The notes: generated by a model from the sequence alone, not told the origin. Positions 16,416-26,354 are shown, numbered from the stretch's first letter. The stretch: 64,000 nt of DNA from Rhizobium terrae (GCF_003425685.1 NZ_QJKM01000022.1:23861-87860), one strand, 5' to 3'. Made by a program: numbers and translations.

Positions 16416-17333
16416 ATGGATACTGGATCTCATCTTCCCAAAACCGGGATGATTGGGGAGCTTTCCGAGACGCGATACTGGATCTACCTGCTCCTCTTGC
16501 CGAGCCTGGTGATCATCTTACTCGTGATCGCCTACCCGACCATCTACGGCATGGCTATCAGCTTTCGCGAAATGCGGCTGACTCGGCCGGGCCTCACCGG
16601 CTGGGTCGGGTTCAAGCATTACATTGTCATGATCGATGATCCGGTGTTCTGGGTCGCTCTTAAGAATACCGTGCTCTGGGTGACCTTTGCGGTGGTGCTG
16701 GAACTGGGATTGGGTTTCATCGCTGCAACGGCTTTGAATCGCAACGTGCCGGGGACCGGGATCTTCGCAGTCCTGATCCTGGTGCCTTATTTCCTTCCGA
16801 ATGTCGTCGCCGGCCATATGTGGGCGCTGCTGCTGGACCCGCGCCTGGGTGTCATCAACGACGTCCTTGTCCGCATCGGCATATTGAGTAGTTACAAAGC
16901 CTGGTTTGCCGATCCGAACACCGCGCTCGCCGCGACGATCTTCGTCGAGGCCTGGCATGGTTTTCCATTCTTCGCCCTGCTGTTGCTTGCCGGCTTGAAA
17001 GGAATTCCATACGACCTCTACAGAGCCGCCGCGGTGGACGGTGCCGGGCCGATCGCTCAGTTCAGGCTGATCACCGTCCCAATGTTGAAGTCGGTCATCG
17101 CGGCCGCCGTGATCCTGCGTGTCATCAGCCTCGTCAACTCGCCGGATCTTCTGCTCATACTGACCGGTGGTGGCCCGGGCGACGCGACGCAAGTCCTGTC
17201 GCTCTATGCCTTCCAGACGGCCTATAAGGACTTCAACTTCGGATATGCGTCGGCATTGTCAGTCGTGATGTTCGTGATCCTGATGGTGTTCGCCTACGCC
17301 TACATTCGCCTTTCCAAGATAGGTCAGGAGTAA
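16416..17333 (+). CDS. ABC transporter permease, MalF/UgpA type
   Basis: Inner-membrane permease of 305 residues with about six membrane spans. A hydrophilic N-terminus precedes the first span (YWIYLLLLPSLVIILLVIA). The EAA loop is seen in GIPYDLYRAAAVDGAGP, followed by VPMLK. It ends 3 bp before the MalG-type permease gene. Together they form the channel of the second CUT1 importer. Confidence 0.9.
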   Translation: MDTGSHLPKTGMIGELSETRYWIYLLLLPSLVIILLVIAYPTIYGMAISFREMRLTRPGLTGWVGFKHYIVMIDDPVFWVALKNTVLWVTFAVVLELGLGFIAATALNRNVPGTGIFAVLILVPYFLPNVVAGHMWALLLDPRLGVINDVLVRIGILSSYKAWFADPNTALAATIFVEAWHGFPFFALLLLAGLKGIPYDLYRAAAVDGAGPIAQFRLITVPMLKSVIAAAVILRVISLVNSPDLLLILTGGGPGDATQVLSLYAFQTAYKDFNFGYASALSVVMFVILMVFAYAYIRLSKIGQE

Positions 17334-17336
17334 ATC

Positions 17337-18182
17337 ATGGCTGCAACCCGCCGCAGCCGACGAATGGCTGCCGACATTCTCACCTATTTTGTTCTGGTCT
17401 CGATGTCGCTGTTTTGCATCGGACCGATTGTCTGGATGTTTCTGACCTCCCTGAAACTTGAGGCGGACATCGTCACCCAGACGATGCAGTACATCCCGAA
17501 CCGGATCACATTTCAGAACTATGTCGCAATCTGGACCCAGTCGAGTTTCCCGGTTCTGATCGGCAACAGTTTGATCGTTACCCTCATCACCATCGTCGTC
17601 TGCCTCGCCACGGGGACGCTCGCGGCATATGCGTTCTCTCGCTACACATTCAGGGGCCGCAACGCGCTGATGCTCGGTTATCTCGTCGTGCGCATGTTCC
17701 CGGCCGTCATGATGATCATCCCGCTCTATGTCGTGCTTCGATCTGTCGGCCTGATCGACAGCCGCATTGGTCTCGCCCTCGCCTACACGAGTTTCCTGCT
17801 GCCGCTATTCGTCTGGATGCTTAAGGGCTTTTTCGATGCGGCGCCCAAGGAGCTTGAAAGCGCCGCGCGCATCGACGGTTCCACCCGCTTTGGCGCCATG
17901 CTCTGGATCGTCATCCCTCTTGCCAGAAACGGTTTGGTCGCAAGTTCCGTCTTTATCGCGATCGCTGCGTGGAACGAGTTCCTGTTTGCGCTGATGCTGA
18001 CGACCGGACAGGGCTCCCGGACCTGGCCAGTCGGCCTTCAGTTGATGGTTGGCGAGTTTCAGCTTCCCTGGGGCGTGCTCGCCGCCGGGGGCATACTTAG
18101 CATTCTGCCGGTCATGTTGATGTTTGCGCTCGTGCAGCGCGTGATGGTGCAGGGCCTGACGGCCGGCGCCATCAAAGGCTAA
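17337..18182 (+). CDS. ABC transporter permease, MalG/UgpE type
   Basis: Inner-membrane permease of 281 residues. The EAA loop is seen in PKELESAARIDGSTR, followed by IPLARNG. The spans and length match the MalG branch. It is co-transcribed with the MalF-type permease (3-bp gap) and the ATPase gene (11-bp gap). Confidence 0.9.
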   Translation: MAATRRSRRMAADILTYFVLVSMSLFCIGPIVWMFLTSLKLEADIVTQTMQYIPNRITFQNYVAIWTQSSFPVLIGNSLIVTLITIVVCLATGTLAAYAFSRYTFRGRNALMLGYLVVRMFPAVMMIIPLYVVLRSVGLIDSRIGLALAYTSFLLPLFVWMLKGFFDAAPKELESAARIDGSTRFGAMLWIVIPLARNGLVASSVFIAIAAWNEFLFALMLTTGQGSRTWPVGLQLMVGEFQLPWGVLAAGGILSILPVMLMFALVQRVMVQGLTAGAIKG

Positions 18183-18193
18183 GGACAACCACT

Positions 18194-19282
18194 ATGGCGA
18201 CATTGTCTCTTCAGAACGTTCAGAAATCTTATGGTGGCCTTCAAGTGTTGCACGGGATCGATGTGGAACTCGAAGACGGAGGCTTTCTCGTTCTTCTTGG
18301 CCCTTCCGGGTGCGGAAAATCTACACTCCTCAATCTGATTGCCGGGCTCGACGACGTTTCGGCAGGCGATATCCGCATCGATGGTCGATCGGTCATCGAA
18401 CTCGCGCCGAAAGACCGCAATATTGCGATGGTTTTCCAGTCCTACGCACTTTATCCAACAATGTCGGTCGAACGTAACATCGGGTTTGGCCTGGAAATGC
18501 GCGGCGTCAACAACACTGAACGCAATGCTGCAGTCAAGCAGGCGGCGGACCTGTTGCAGATTTCGCATCTTCTGGACCGACGGCCCGCCAATCTTTCCGG
18601 GGGTCAACGCCAACGCGTAGCCATGGGCCGCGCTATCGTTCGCAACCCCGATCTGTTTCTTTTTGACGAGCCCCTTTCAAATCTCGATGCGAAGCTCCGT
18701 GCCGAGATGCGTACTGAAATCAAGCGACTTCATGGAAGGCTCGGCACGAGTGTTGTTTACGTCACGCACGATCAGATCGAAGCCATGACGCTCGGCACGA
18801 AGGTGGCCGTCATGAAAGGCGGCTACATACAGCAGTTTGCGGACCCGCAGACGATCTATGAAAAACCGGCCAATATGTTTGTTGCCGGTTTCATTGGTTC
18901 GCCATCGATGAATTTCGTGACCGGCACCCTGACGTCCGATGGCCGTCTTGCGCGTTTCGAAGCACCCGGCGTCCAGGTGGAGGCCCCAATGTCCTCCGGC
19001 GAGATCTTTGGCGCAAAAGCCGCAGTTCTGGGAATCAGGCCGGAGGAGTTGAAAATAGCCGATAGTGCAGGCTCGATGTTGACAGGGATAATCGACGTCG
19101 TTGAGCCGACCGGACCGGACACCATGGTGACAATCCGCATCGCGGAGCAACCGATCGTCGCGCGTCTCCCGCCTCGTTTCTTCGGCAGAGTTGGAGAGGC
19201 CATCTGGTTGTCAGCAGATGTAAGGAGCGTAAGCTTATTTGACGCCGAGACGGAGAGGCGTATTCCGCTCGGAACCGAATGA
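18194..19282 (+). CDS. ABC transporter ATPase, UgpC/MalK type
   Basis: ATPase of 362 residues energising the second CUT1 importer. Walker A is GPSGCGKST (36-44), Q-loop Q82, signature LSGGQ (134-138), Walker B D158-E159 and switch H192; a TOBE-like C-terminal domain follows. Unlike the ATPase encoded at 6236-7408 it has no insertion before the signature. Last gene of the operon. Confidence 0.92.
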   Translation: MATLSLQNVQKSYGGLQVLHGIDVELEDGGFLVLLGPSGCGKSTLLNLIAGLDDVSAGDIRIDGRSVIELAPKDRNIAMVFQSYALYPTMSVERNIGFGLEMRGVNNTERNAAVKQAADLLQISHLLDRRPANLSGGQRQRVAMGRAIVRNPDLFLFDEPLSNLDAKLRAEMRTEIKRLHGRLGTSVVYVTHDQIEAMTLGTKVAVMKGGYIQQFADPQTIYEKPANMFVAGFIGSPSMNFVTGTLTSDGRLARFEAPGVQVEAPMSSGEIFGAKAAVLGIRPEELKIADSAGSMLTGIIDVVEPTGPDTMVTIRIAEQPIVARLPPRFFGRVGEAIWLSADVRSVSLFDAETERRIPLGTE

Positions 19283-19621
19283 TGGCCCGCGACCACGCCA
19301 GAGCACTTCACGCTCTTGATGGGTTTCGAACGACCATCCACTATCGGCTTTAATAGCCCTGACTTCCCAGACCAACTGTCCGGCTGGCGGGTTTCCCGCA
19401 CAAGCTAAAACTAAGGCATCGATGACCGCATGCAGCCTAAGCACCATTGTCCAGCCGGACGACAACTGCCTGCTCGACGTGGGCGAGATGGACGAACACT
19501 ATGACCGTGTCTAAACTTCGGGACACCTCACAGACGCTGACGAGGCATCAATGCTCGATGTAATCAATGATATTATCGTTTAGATTGAGAGGCTTCCTCT
19601 CAGGGTACGATTGGCAAAACT
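19283..19621. other. 339-bp convergent gap with one hairpin
   Basis: Sequence between the convergent ends of the CUT1 ATPase gene and the flavoprotein gene. No gene is supported. It contains the hairpin annotated at 19586-19602 and otherwise no repeat that I recognise. Confidence 0.5.
19586..19602. terminator. Short hairpin between convergent genes
   Basis: TGAGAGG-CTT-CCTCTCA is a perfect 7-bp stem with a 3-nt loop, 20 bp beyond the stop of the minus-strand flavoprotein gene. It lacks a U-run, so intrinsic termination is uncertain. Confidence 0.4.
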
Positions 19622-21628
19622 CTAGCAATCCAGAATGATATCGTTGCGCGGAATGGCCTGGCACATCAGGACCTGTCCTCGGGCCACGACCGGCTCCTCG
19701 TCGCAGGTCGGATAGCTGGTCCTGCCGCTGACGATGCGTTGGGCACAGGATTGGCATTCGCCGCTGCGACAGGAATATTGGATCTCGACGCCGTTGGCGA
19801 GCGCTAGGTCGAGCAGGAAGCCGCTCTCCGGCCTCCATGTGACCCGTTTGCTGGACTTGGCGAATTCCACGTTGCAAGGCGCATAGGCGACAAGCGCATC
19901 GATAGTGCCGGCTGCCGAGCGACCGCCTTTCGCCTCGAAGACTTCCGTTCTGAGGCTTCCAGGCGCAGCACCGAGAGCGATCAGCCCCTGTTCCAGCGAG
20001 GACATAAAGCTATCGGGCCCGCAGATGTAGAAATCAGCGTCCGGGATCGATACATGCCGGGCGATCACCCCGGCATCCAGGCGTCCCTCGTGGTGACAAC
20101 TGTCGCCGGCCTCGGGTCTCGAGTAGATGGTGAGCAGCCTGATGGCCGGATTGGCGGCGACCATTTGCTGCGCCTCCCCCACGAACAGATGATGCCTGCC
20201 GCTGCGCGCTGCATGGATGAACAGCACGTCGCGGCTACCGCCCTCGCGGGCCAGATGTTCGGCCATCGGCAGGAGCGGCGTGATGCCGACGCCGGCGCTG
20301 ACCAGCACCACCGGACGATGGGGATCGCTGTCGAATACGAAATGCCCGGCCGGTGCGCCGAGTCGCAACTCGTCGCCGACGGCGATCCCGTCATGCAGGA
20401 CAGCGGAAATGCCGTCATTGCCAACGCGGCGCACGGAGATGCGCAGCGTATGCTTGTCCGGCATGCCGGAGATGGAATAGCAGCGGCGCTGGCTGCCAAG
20501 CCGTTTGTGCCCGGGCAACGACACTGTGATGAACTGGCCCGGCGCCGCATTGCCGACAGGCGCATCGTCGCGCGGCTTCAGCAGGAAGGATACAACATCG
20601 GGGCTTTCCTGCCTGCGGTCGACGCAGGTGAAACTGCGCAGGCCGGCCCAGGCCGGCGCCCGGCTGTCGGACCATATGCGCGAGCGGGTGAAGGCGGCCG
20701 AGCAGTGGAAATAGATTTCCTGCGGCTGCACGCTCAGACGGCGCCGCTCCTCGCCCTCACCCGCCACTTCGCGATAGGTGCCGTTAAGGCGCAGTGCATC
20801 GCATCGTCCGGGCTCGGCGGCGAGCAGCGCGCATTGGGCGGAATGGGGTATGTCCGCCCGGTCGGCGACCTCGCGGTCGATCTCCAGCAGGAAAGATGGC
20901 TGGTTGGTCGCAGGATCTAGCCTGAGCGGCGCATGTCCCGCGAGTTCGATCAGGATCTCGCCATCCTCGCCCTCATGGGCGAAAACGACGAAGCGTGCAT
21001 CGTTGATGAAGCCCATGAAGCCGGGGCTCGGCAGATCGTAGACCTTGGTCTGCACGATCGGGCTCGGCGTTCCGTAGAAAGCCCTGATGCCGGTATCGGC
21101 AAGGCGCGTTTCGGCGGCGGCATCGTAGAGCACCGGATTGCGGCCGCGCTCGGCCTGCCATTGCTTGTCGCTGAAATAGATGTCCAGCGCATCGAGCGGC
21201 GGCTTCCTGCCGGAGGGGCCGACCCAGAAACCGCTCTTGCGAAACGCCTCGCTTGCGACGAATTCCATCCTGCCCGGCTTGAGCACCATCACGCTCAGCG
21301 CCCGGTTCTCGTCGGCCGGGAAGGCGGCGATATCCTCATCGGCCTGCGACACGGAAGCGTATGCGGCAATGCGCAGATAGGTCTCGGAATTGCGGTTGAT
21401 CAGCAGCAGCGCAACATCGGGATTGCTTAGGATGTTGCCGATCGTATCGAGCCGCTTGTTGCCGATATAGTCGGGCAGCAACACGCAGCCATCGGCGCGC
21501 AGCCGCACCACCGAAGGCTGGCCGCCACGCGGCGAGACGTCCATAGCACCTTCGCCATTGCGGGACGCGATGAAGAGCAGCGTCGCCTGCTCGATGAAAG
21601 AACGCGTGTGATCATCCATGGTCTTCAT
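19622..21628 (-). CDS. PNPOx-like / ferredoxin-reductase / 2Fe-2S fusion protein
   Basis: Multidomain redox protein of 668 residues. About 1-180 resemble the pyridoxamine-phosphate-oxidase-like flavin-binding split barrel (VSPRGG, LRADGCVLLPDYIGNKRLD); 200-310 may be a second, divergent copy. About 330-570 form a ferredoxin-NADP reductase fold with the FAD motif RCYS (382-385), NAD motif AGVGITPLLPM (445-455) and CGPDSFM (536-542). The C-terminus is a plant-type [2Fe-2S] domain with C620, C625, C628 and C656. The reductase half resembles those feeding Rieske or heme oxygenases, but no oxygenase gene is near. It is the last gene of the peptide-importer operon. The substrate is unknown; it may act on the product of the M20 amidohydrolase or supply electrons elsewhere. 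Confidence 0.85.
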   Translation of the reverse strand: MKTMDDHTRSFIEQATLLFIASRNGEGAMDVSPRGGQPSVVRLRADGCVLLPDYIGNKRLDTIGNILSNPDVALLLINRNSETYLRIAAYASVSQADEDIAAFPADENRALSVMVLKPGRMEFVASEAFRKSGFWVGPSGRKPPLDALDIYFSDKQWQAERGRNPVLYDAAAETRLADTGIRAFYGTPSPIVQTKVYDLPSPGFMGFINDARFVVFAHEGEDGEILIELAGHAPLRLDPATNQPSFLLEIDREVADRADIPHSAQCALLAAEPGRCDALRLNGTYREVAGEGEERRRLSVQPQEIYFHCSAAFTRSRIWSDSRAPAWAGLRSFTCVDRRQESPDVVSFLLKPRDDAPVGNAAPGQFITVSLPGHKRLGSQRRCYSISGMPDKHTLRISVRRVGNDGISAVLHDGIAVGDELRLGAPAGHFVFDSDPHRPVVLVSAGVGITPLLPMAEHLAREGGSRDVLFIHAARSGRHHLFVGEAQQMVAANPAIRLLTIYSRPEAGDSCHHEGRLDAGVIARHVSIPDADFYICGPDSFMSSLEQGLIALGAAPGSLRTEVFEAKGGRSAAGTIDALVAYAPCNVEFAKSSKRVTWRPESGFLLDLALANGVEIQYSCRSGECQSCAQRIVSGRTSYPTCDEEPVVARGQVLMCQAIPRNDIILDC

Positions 21629-21670
21629 CCACTGTGGCGGCGCGGGAGGCTGTTCTCCCCCCAGCCGTCT

Positions 21671-23302
21671 CTATACCGTCGCACCTGCCAGCGCCCGACG
21701 CCTGAAGAAGTCACGGCCGGGAACGGCGTCCAGCAGACGGCGGGTGTATTCGGCGCGTGGGGCTTCGAAAAGGTCGCACGCCTGCGCCTGTTCGACGATG
21801 CGGCCGTTCTGCATGACGACAATCCGGTCGGCAATTTCGCGGGCGACCCGGAGATCGTGAGTGATAAACAGCATGCTCAGGCCCATTTCCGCCTTGAGAT
21901 CGGACAAGAGCTTCAGCACCTGCGCCTGCACCGACACGTCGAGCGCGGAGACCGCCTCGTCGGCGATAAGGCAGACCGGATCGAGCGACAGGGCACGGGC
22001 GATACAGATGCGCTGCCGCTGGCCGCCGGAGAATTCATGCGGGAAACGATCGAGCGCATTGGCGCCGAGACCCACCTTTTCCAGCCAACGCGTGGCGGTC
22101 GCCACCGCATCCGCGCTTGAGGCGCCGAAGGCCATGGGGCCGCGGATGATGCTTTCGCCGATCTTCAGCCGCGGATCAAGCGAGGCATAGGGGTCCTGAA
22201 AGACGATCTGCGCCTTGCGCCGGAACTGGCGTAGCGCCTCGCCCTTCATAGCCCGGACAGATGCACCGTCGAAGGTGATATCGCCGGCATCGGGCTCGAT
22301 CAGGCGCAGCACCATCCGTGCGAGCGACGATTTGCCCGAGCCACTTTCACCGACGACGGCGAGCGTATCGCCGCGGTTGAGCGTGAGATCGATGCCATCG
22401 GCGGCGACCACGCGCCGCGGCCGGGCAAAGAAGCTCTGCCGGGTGACGAACACCTTCTGCAGGTTGCGGATCTCCAGTAGCGGCGCATCCTTTGCGCTGC
22501 CCGCCAGCACCGAGCCGCGTCCCGGCACGGCGTCGAGCAGGTCGCGGGTATAGTGGTTCTCAGGATTGTCCAGAACGGCGGAAGCAAGCCCCTGCTCCAC
22601 CACCTTACCGTGACGCAGCACGACGACGCGACCGGCGATATCGGCGACGACGCCGATGTCGTGGGTTATGAACAGCACGCCCATCTCGCGCGTCTTCTGC
22701 AGGTTGCGAATCAGGTCGAGGATCTGCCGCTGTGTCGTGACGTCGAGCGCCGTGGTCGGCTCGTCGGCGATCAGCAGCTTCGGATCGTTGGCGAGGGCCA
22801 TGGCGATCATCACGCGCTGGCGCTGGCCGCCCGAAAGCTGGAACGGATAGGCCGAGACGAGCGAGGCCGGATCGGGAAGGCCGACCTGGCCGAACAGTTC
22901 CAGCACGCGCGCGTCGACCTGTGCGTCGGACATGCGTCCATGGATGCGGATCGACTCGCCAACCTGCTTGCCGACGCGGGCGAGCGGATTGAGCGCGGTC
23001 AGCGGCTCCTGAAAGATCATGGCGATCTGGTTGCCGCGCAGCGCCCGCATCTCGTGCGGGGGTATGCCGAGCAGGTTGCGGCCGCCGAAGCGGATCTCGC
23101 CCCCCAGCGCCGTCACCTGCTTGGGCAGGAGGCCGAGGACGGCATGGGCAGTCATCGACTTGCCGGAGCCGCTTTCGCCGACGAGGCAGACGATCTCGTT
23201 GGCATTGACGTCGAGGCTGATACCGTCAACGGCATGGCTACGATCCGCACCCGCGGGCAGGCCGACGACGAGCTTTTCGATGGAAAGCAAGGGATCGGTC
23301 AT
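21671..23302 (-). CDS. Dipeptide-type ABC importer, fused tandem ATPase (DppD-DppF)
   Basis: Protein of 543 residues with two complete ATPase domains. The first has Walker A GESGSGKS (42-49), LSGGQRQR and IADEPTTALD; the second, from about residue 270, has another GESGSGKS, FSGGQRQR and IADEAVSALD, so both hydrolytic sites look intact. Each domain carries the dipeptide-family C-terminal extension. Most bacteria encode these as two proteins; the fused form is common in Rhizobiales. The start at 23302 overlaps the DppC-type stop by 4 bp (ATGA); a longer frame to 23407 would run into the permease gene. Confidence 0.92.
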   Translation of the reverse strand: MTDPLLSIEKLVVGLPAGADRSHAVDGISLDVNANEIVCLVGESGSGKSMTAHAVLGLLPKQVTALGGEIRFGGRNLLGIPPHEMRALRGNQIAMIFQEPLTALNPLARVGKQVGESIRIHGRMSDAQVDARVLELFGQVGLPDPASLVSAYPFQLSGGQRQRVMIAMALANDPKLLIADEPTTALDVTTQRQILDLIRNLQKTREMGVLFITHDIGVVADIAGRVVVLRHGKVVEQGLASAVLDNPENHYTRDLLDAVPGRGSVLAGSAKDAPLLEIRNLQKVFVTRQSFFARPRRVVAADGIDLTLNRGDTLAVVGESGSGKSSLARMVLRLIEPDAGDITFDGASVRAMKGEALRQFRRKAQIVFQDPYASLDPRLKIGESIIRGPMAFGASSADAVATATRWLEKVGLGANALDRFPHEFSGGQRQRICIARALSLDPVCLIADEAVSALDVSVQAQVLKLLSDLKAEMGLSMLFITHDLRVAREIADRIVVMQNGRIVEQAQACDLFEAPRAEYTRRLLDAVPGRDFFRRRALAGATV

Positions 23303-24129
23303 GCGCGGGAAATCCTGGGATTGAGAGTATCGTTGAGCGCCTCGCCCACGAGGTTGATGGCGACGACGGTCAAAAGAATGGCGATGCCCGGGAAGACGCT
23401 CATCCACCAGGCCTGACGGATGACCGTGCGGCCGGCGCCGATCATGTAGCCCCAGCTCATGAAATTGGGATCGCCGAGGCCCATGAAGGACAGTGCCGCC
23501 TCGATCAGGATGGCGGCGGCGACCGTCAGCGATCCCGCGACGATGATCGGCGAGACGGCATTGGGCAGCACATGGCGCAGCACGACGGAAATGGTCGATT
23601 GCCCCTGGCAGCGCGCCGCCTGGACGAATTCCCGCTGGGAAACGGTCTTCACCTGAGCCCGCGTCAGGCGCGACAGAGGCGGCCAGCTGACCAGGCCGAT
23701 CGCCAGAATGATCGTCGTGATCGATGGGGTCAGGATGGCGACGAACAGGATGGCGAGCACGAAGCTCGGAATGGTCTGGAAGATCTCGGTAAAGCGGACG
23801 ATCGCCGCATCGACGGCGCCGCCGGCATAGCCGGCAATACAGCCGAGCAGCACACCGATGCCGAGCGCCGTTGCCGTGGAGGCGAAACCGATCAGGATCG
23901 AGACGCGGGCGCCGTGGACGATGCCCGCCGCGATATCGCGTCCGAGCGTGTCGGAACCGAGCAGCATGCCGTTCTCGCCGGGCCGGCTGAAGGGTATGCC
24001 TACCATTTCCCAGGGCGAGACGGGATAAAGCAGCGGGGCGACGATCGCCAGGAGGCAGACCAAGGCGAGCAGAACCAAGCCGACGCCGCCGGCGGGCCGA
24101 CTCAAGAATGTGCGCATGAAACCTTGCAT
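23299..24129 (-). CDS. Dipeptide-type ABC permease, DppC
   Basis: Inner-membrane permease of 276 residues. It has a first span near residues 15-35, a periplasmic loop with LGSDTLGRD typical of the DppC/OppC family, and the ATPase-contact loop around REFVQAARCQGQ. It forms the channel with the DppB-type protein encoded 10 bp upstream and is coupled to the downstream ATPase gene by a 4-bp overlap. Confidence 0.92.
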   Translation of the reverse strand: MQGFMRTFLSRPAGGVGLVLLALVCLLAIVAPLLYPVSPWEMVGIPFSRPGENGMLLGSDTLGRDIAAGIVHGARVSILIGFASTATALGIGVLLGCIAGYAGGAVDAAIVRFTEIFQTIPSFVLAILFVAILTPSITTIILAIGLVSWPPLSRLTRAQVKTVSQREFVQAARCQGQSTISVVLRHVLPNAVSPIIVAGSLTVAAAILIEAALSFMGLGDPNFMSWGYMIGAGRTVIRQAWWMSVFPGIAILLTVVAINLVGEALNDTLNPRISRA

Positions 24130-24139
24130 GGTCGTTCTC

Positions 24140-25117
24140 CTATCGGCCCTTGATGCGCGGATCGATGATCCGGTGCAGGACGTCGGTCAAATGGTTGGTG
24201 GCGATGACCAGAACCGACATCATCAGGAACAGGCCGAGAAGAACGGGATAATCCCGCGCGGTGACCGCATCGAAGGTGAGCCGGCCGATGCCGGGCCAGG
24301 AGAACACCGTTTCCACCACCACGGCGCCGCCGATCAGCGCGCCGGCCTGCAGCCCGGCAAAGGTCACGACCGGAACGGCGGCGTTGCGCAGCATGTGGCG
24401 CCGCAGGATCTGCCCTTCGTTCAGCCCCTTGGCGCGGGCGGTGCGTACATGATCCTCATGGGACACTTCGATCAGCGAGGAACGCATCAGCCGCGTATAG
24501 ACGGCCATGTAGATGGCCGAGAGCGTGACAACGGGGAGGATCAGGTGTTTGGCCACGTCGAGCGCATATTCGATGGGACCAAAACTCGAGGCGCGGATAT
24601 TGGCGTAGCCGAAGGCCGGCAGCCAGTCGAGCTGGATCGAGAAGACCAGGACCAGCATCAACCCAAGCCAGAAGACCGGCGTCGCATAGAACAGCAGCGA
24701 GATCAGCGACACCGCGAGATCGGCCCATGTGCCGTGCCGGCGGCCGGCGAAGGCGCCGAACAGCACGCCGCCGATCAGCGACAGGAAGAAGGCCGACAGC
24801 GTCAGCATCAGCGTCGGCCCGAGCCGTTCGAGGATGAGCTGGCTGACCTCGGCGCGCTGACGATAGGAATAGCCGAGATCGAGCTGCACGACCTTGCCGA
24901 TATAGGTGCCAAGCTGCACCAGGAACGGCTGGTCCAGGCCATATTCGGCGCGAACCTGCTCGATGAACTTCGCATCGGCCGCACCGGATTGCCCGGCAAT
25001 GACCATGGCGGGGTCACCAGGTGCTGCGTGTATCAGAACGAAATTGATCGAGGTTATGACGAGGATCGTGAACACGATCCCCGCCAGCTTCGCGCAGAGA
25101 CGGGATAAAATCATCAT
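24140..25117 (-). CDS. Dipeptide-type ABC permease, DppB
   Basis: Inner-membrane permease of 325 residues with the DppB hallmarks: an N-terminal span, then HAAPGDP, LDLGYSYR and, in the cytoplasmic loop, DHVRTARAKGL. It lies 22 bp after the M20 amidohydrolase gene on the minus strand. Together with DppC, the fused ATPase and the SBP encoded at 26405-27979 it completes a peptide or small nitrogen-compound importer. Confidence 0.92.
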   Translation of the reverse strand: MMILSRLCAKLAGIVFTILVITSINFVLIHAAPGDPAMVIAGQSGAADAKFIEQVRAEYGLDQPFLVQLGTYIGKVVQLDLGYSYRQRAEVSQLILERLGPTLMLTLSAFFLSLIGGVLFGAFAGRRHGTWADLAVSLISLLFYATPVFWLGLMLVLVFSIQLDWLPAFGYANIRASSFGPIEYALDVAKHLILPVVTLSAIYMAVYTRLMRSSLIEVSHEDHVRTARAKGLNEGQILRRHMLRNAAVPVVTFAGLQAGALIGGAVVVETVFSWPGIGRLTFDAVTARDYPVLLGLFLMMSVLVIATNHLTDVLHRIIDPRIKGR

Positions 25118-25139
25118 CAGGCGTATTTCATTCCTTCAA

Positions 25140-26303
25140 TTACCGTTGCACGCCGAGCAACTGGTCGAGAACATCGAGAAACAGCTCGGCCCCGACCGGG
25201 ATCAGCGCGTCGGGAAAATCGTAATCGGGATTGTGGACCATCGGCCTGTCCATGCCCGAACCGATGAACAGCAGCGCGGACTTTGAGCAGGAACCGAACA
25301 GGCCGAAATCCTCGGCGCCGCGGATCGGCACGTAATCCGTGACCCGCTCGAGCTTCATGCGGGTCGCCGCCGTCTCGAAAGCCTGCGACGCCTCGGCATC
25401 GTTGATGCAGGCGCGGAAGAAATTATGCGTCGAATGGACGAGCGCGAGGCCTTCCTCGGCCGCCACGTCGCGCACCATCTTGAGCACGTCGTCCAGCAGG
25501 CCATGGATCGCATCGCTGGCTGGCGTGCGCAGCGTCATGCGGATTTCGGCGGAGCCAGGCGTGATGCCGAAGACAGCCTTGCCCATCTGCACCTGCGTCA
25601 GCGCCACCCGGCGGAACCCCTGGGCGATCACGTCGCCCGCCTGGAAGGTCTTGACCGCATCGATGATGCGGGCAACGGCGGTCGCCGGCGAAAGGCCCGT
25701 CTCAGGCATCGAGGCATGGGCCGTCTTGCCGGTCAGTTCGATGCGCAAGCCCATCGAGGCGCAGGTGATCTGCCCCGGCGCCACGGCGACGGATCCGAGC
25801 GGCAGGCCGGGCATGTTGTGGATCGCGAAAGCGTAATCCGGGGTGATCTCGGTAAATTGCGGATCGGCCAGCACCGCTTCGGCGCCATGGGCCGTTTCCT
25901 CGGCCGGCTGGAACAGCAGCACCGCCCTGCCCCGCAGTGGACGATTGATGCCGATATGGCGCGCCACCGCCGCCATCATCGTCATATGCCCATCATGGCC
26001 GCACATATGGGCCTTGCCGTCGATACGCGACCTGTACGGCAGGTCAGAGATTTCATGGATCTGCAGGGCATCGAGTTCGCAGCGCAGCAGTACCGTCGGT
26101 CCGTCTTCCGCACCGTTATAGACCAGCGCGACGCCGTGTCCGCCGAGCCCGGTTACGACCCGGTCGGGACGCGTGTCGGCCAGGAAAGAAACGACCTCGC
26201 GCGCCGTCTCGGCTTCTTCGCTCGAGACTTCCGGAAACTGGTGCAATTTGTGCCGCCATGCCGTGAGAATGGCAATTTCGGCCTCGTCGAAATACGCTGT
26301 CAT
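25140..26303 (-). CDS. M20D-family amidohydrolase (N-acyl-amino-acid / hippurate type)
   Basis: Predicted cytosolic zinc or manganese amidohydrolase of 387 residues. Metal-binding motifs are MCGHDGHM, PAEE in FQPAEETAHG, and HNMPG; the dimerisation lid follows. Relatives cleave N-acyl amino acids, hippurate or IAA-amino acid conjugates. The start at 26303 opens the conserved region (MTAYFDEAEI); a longer frame to 26507 would overlap the binding-protein gene and the large hairpin. Located between binding protein and permeases, it probably hydrolyses the imported compound in the cytosol. Whether the leaving group is acyl or amino acid is not visible. Confidence 0.88.
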   Translation of the reverse strand: MTAYFDEAEIAILTAWRHKLHQFPEVSSEEAETAREVVSFLADTRPDRVVTGLGGHGVALVYNGAEDGPTVLLRCELDALQIHEISDLPYRSRIDGKAHMCGHDGHMTMMAAVARHIGINRPLRGRAVLLFQPAEETAHGAEAVLADPQFTEITPDYAFAIHNMPGLPLGSVAVAPGQITCASMGLRIELTGKTAHASMPETGLSPATAVARIIDAVKTFQAGDVIAQGFRRVALTQVQMGKAVFGITPGSAEIRMTLRTPASDAIHGLLDDVLKMVRDVAAEEGLALVHSTHNFFRACINDAEASQAFETAATRMKLERVTDYVPIRGAEDFGLFGSCSKSALLFIGSGMDRPMVHNPDYDFPDALIPVGAELFLDVLDQLLGVQR

Positions 26304-26354
26304 GCTGGCAGGGAGCCCTTTTCCATACGGCCAACGGCCGGGTAACACAGATGA

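Noticed and set aside
24110..25108. 332-codon plus-strand frame opposite the DppB gene
   Set aside because: Composition (His, Asp, Gln-rich) is that of an antisense frame of a hydrophobic protein; no family features.
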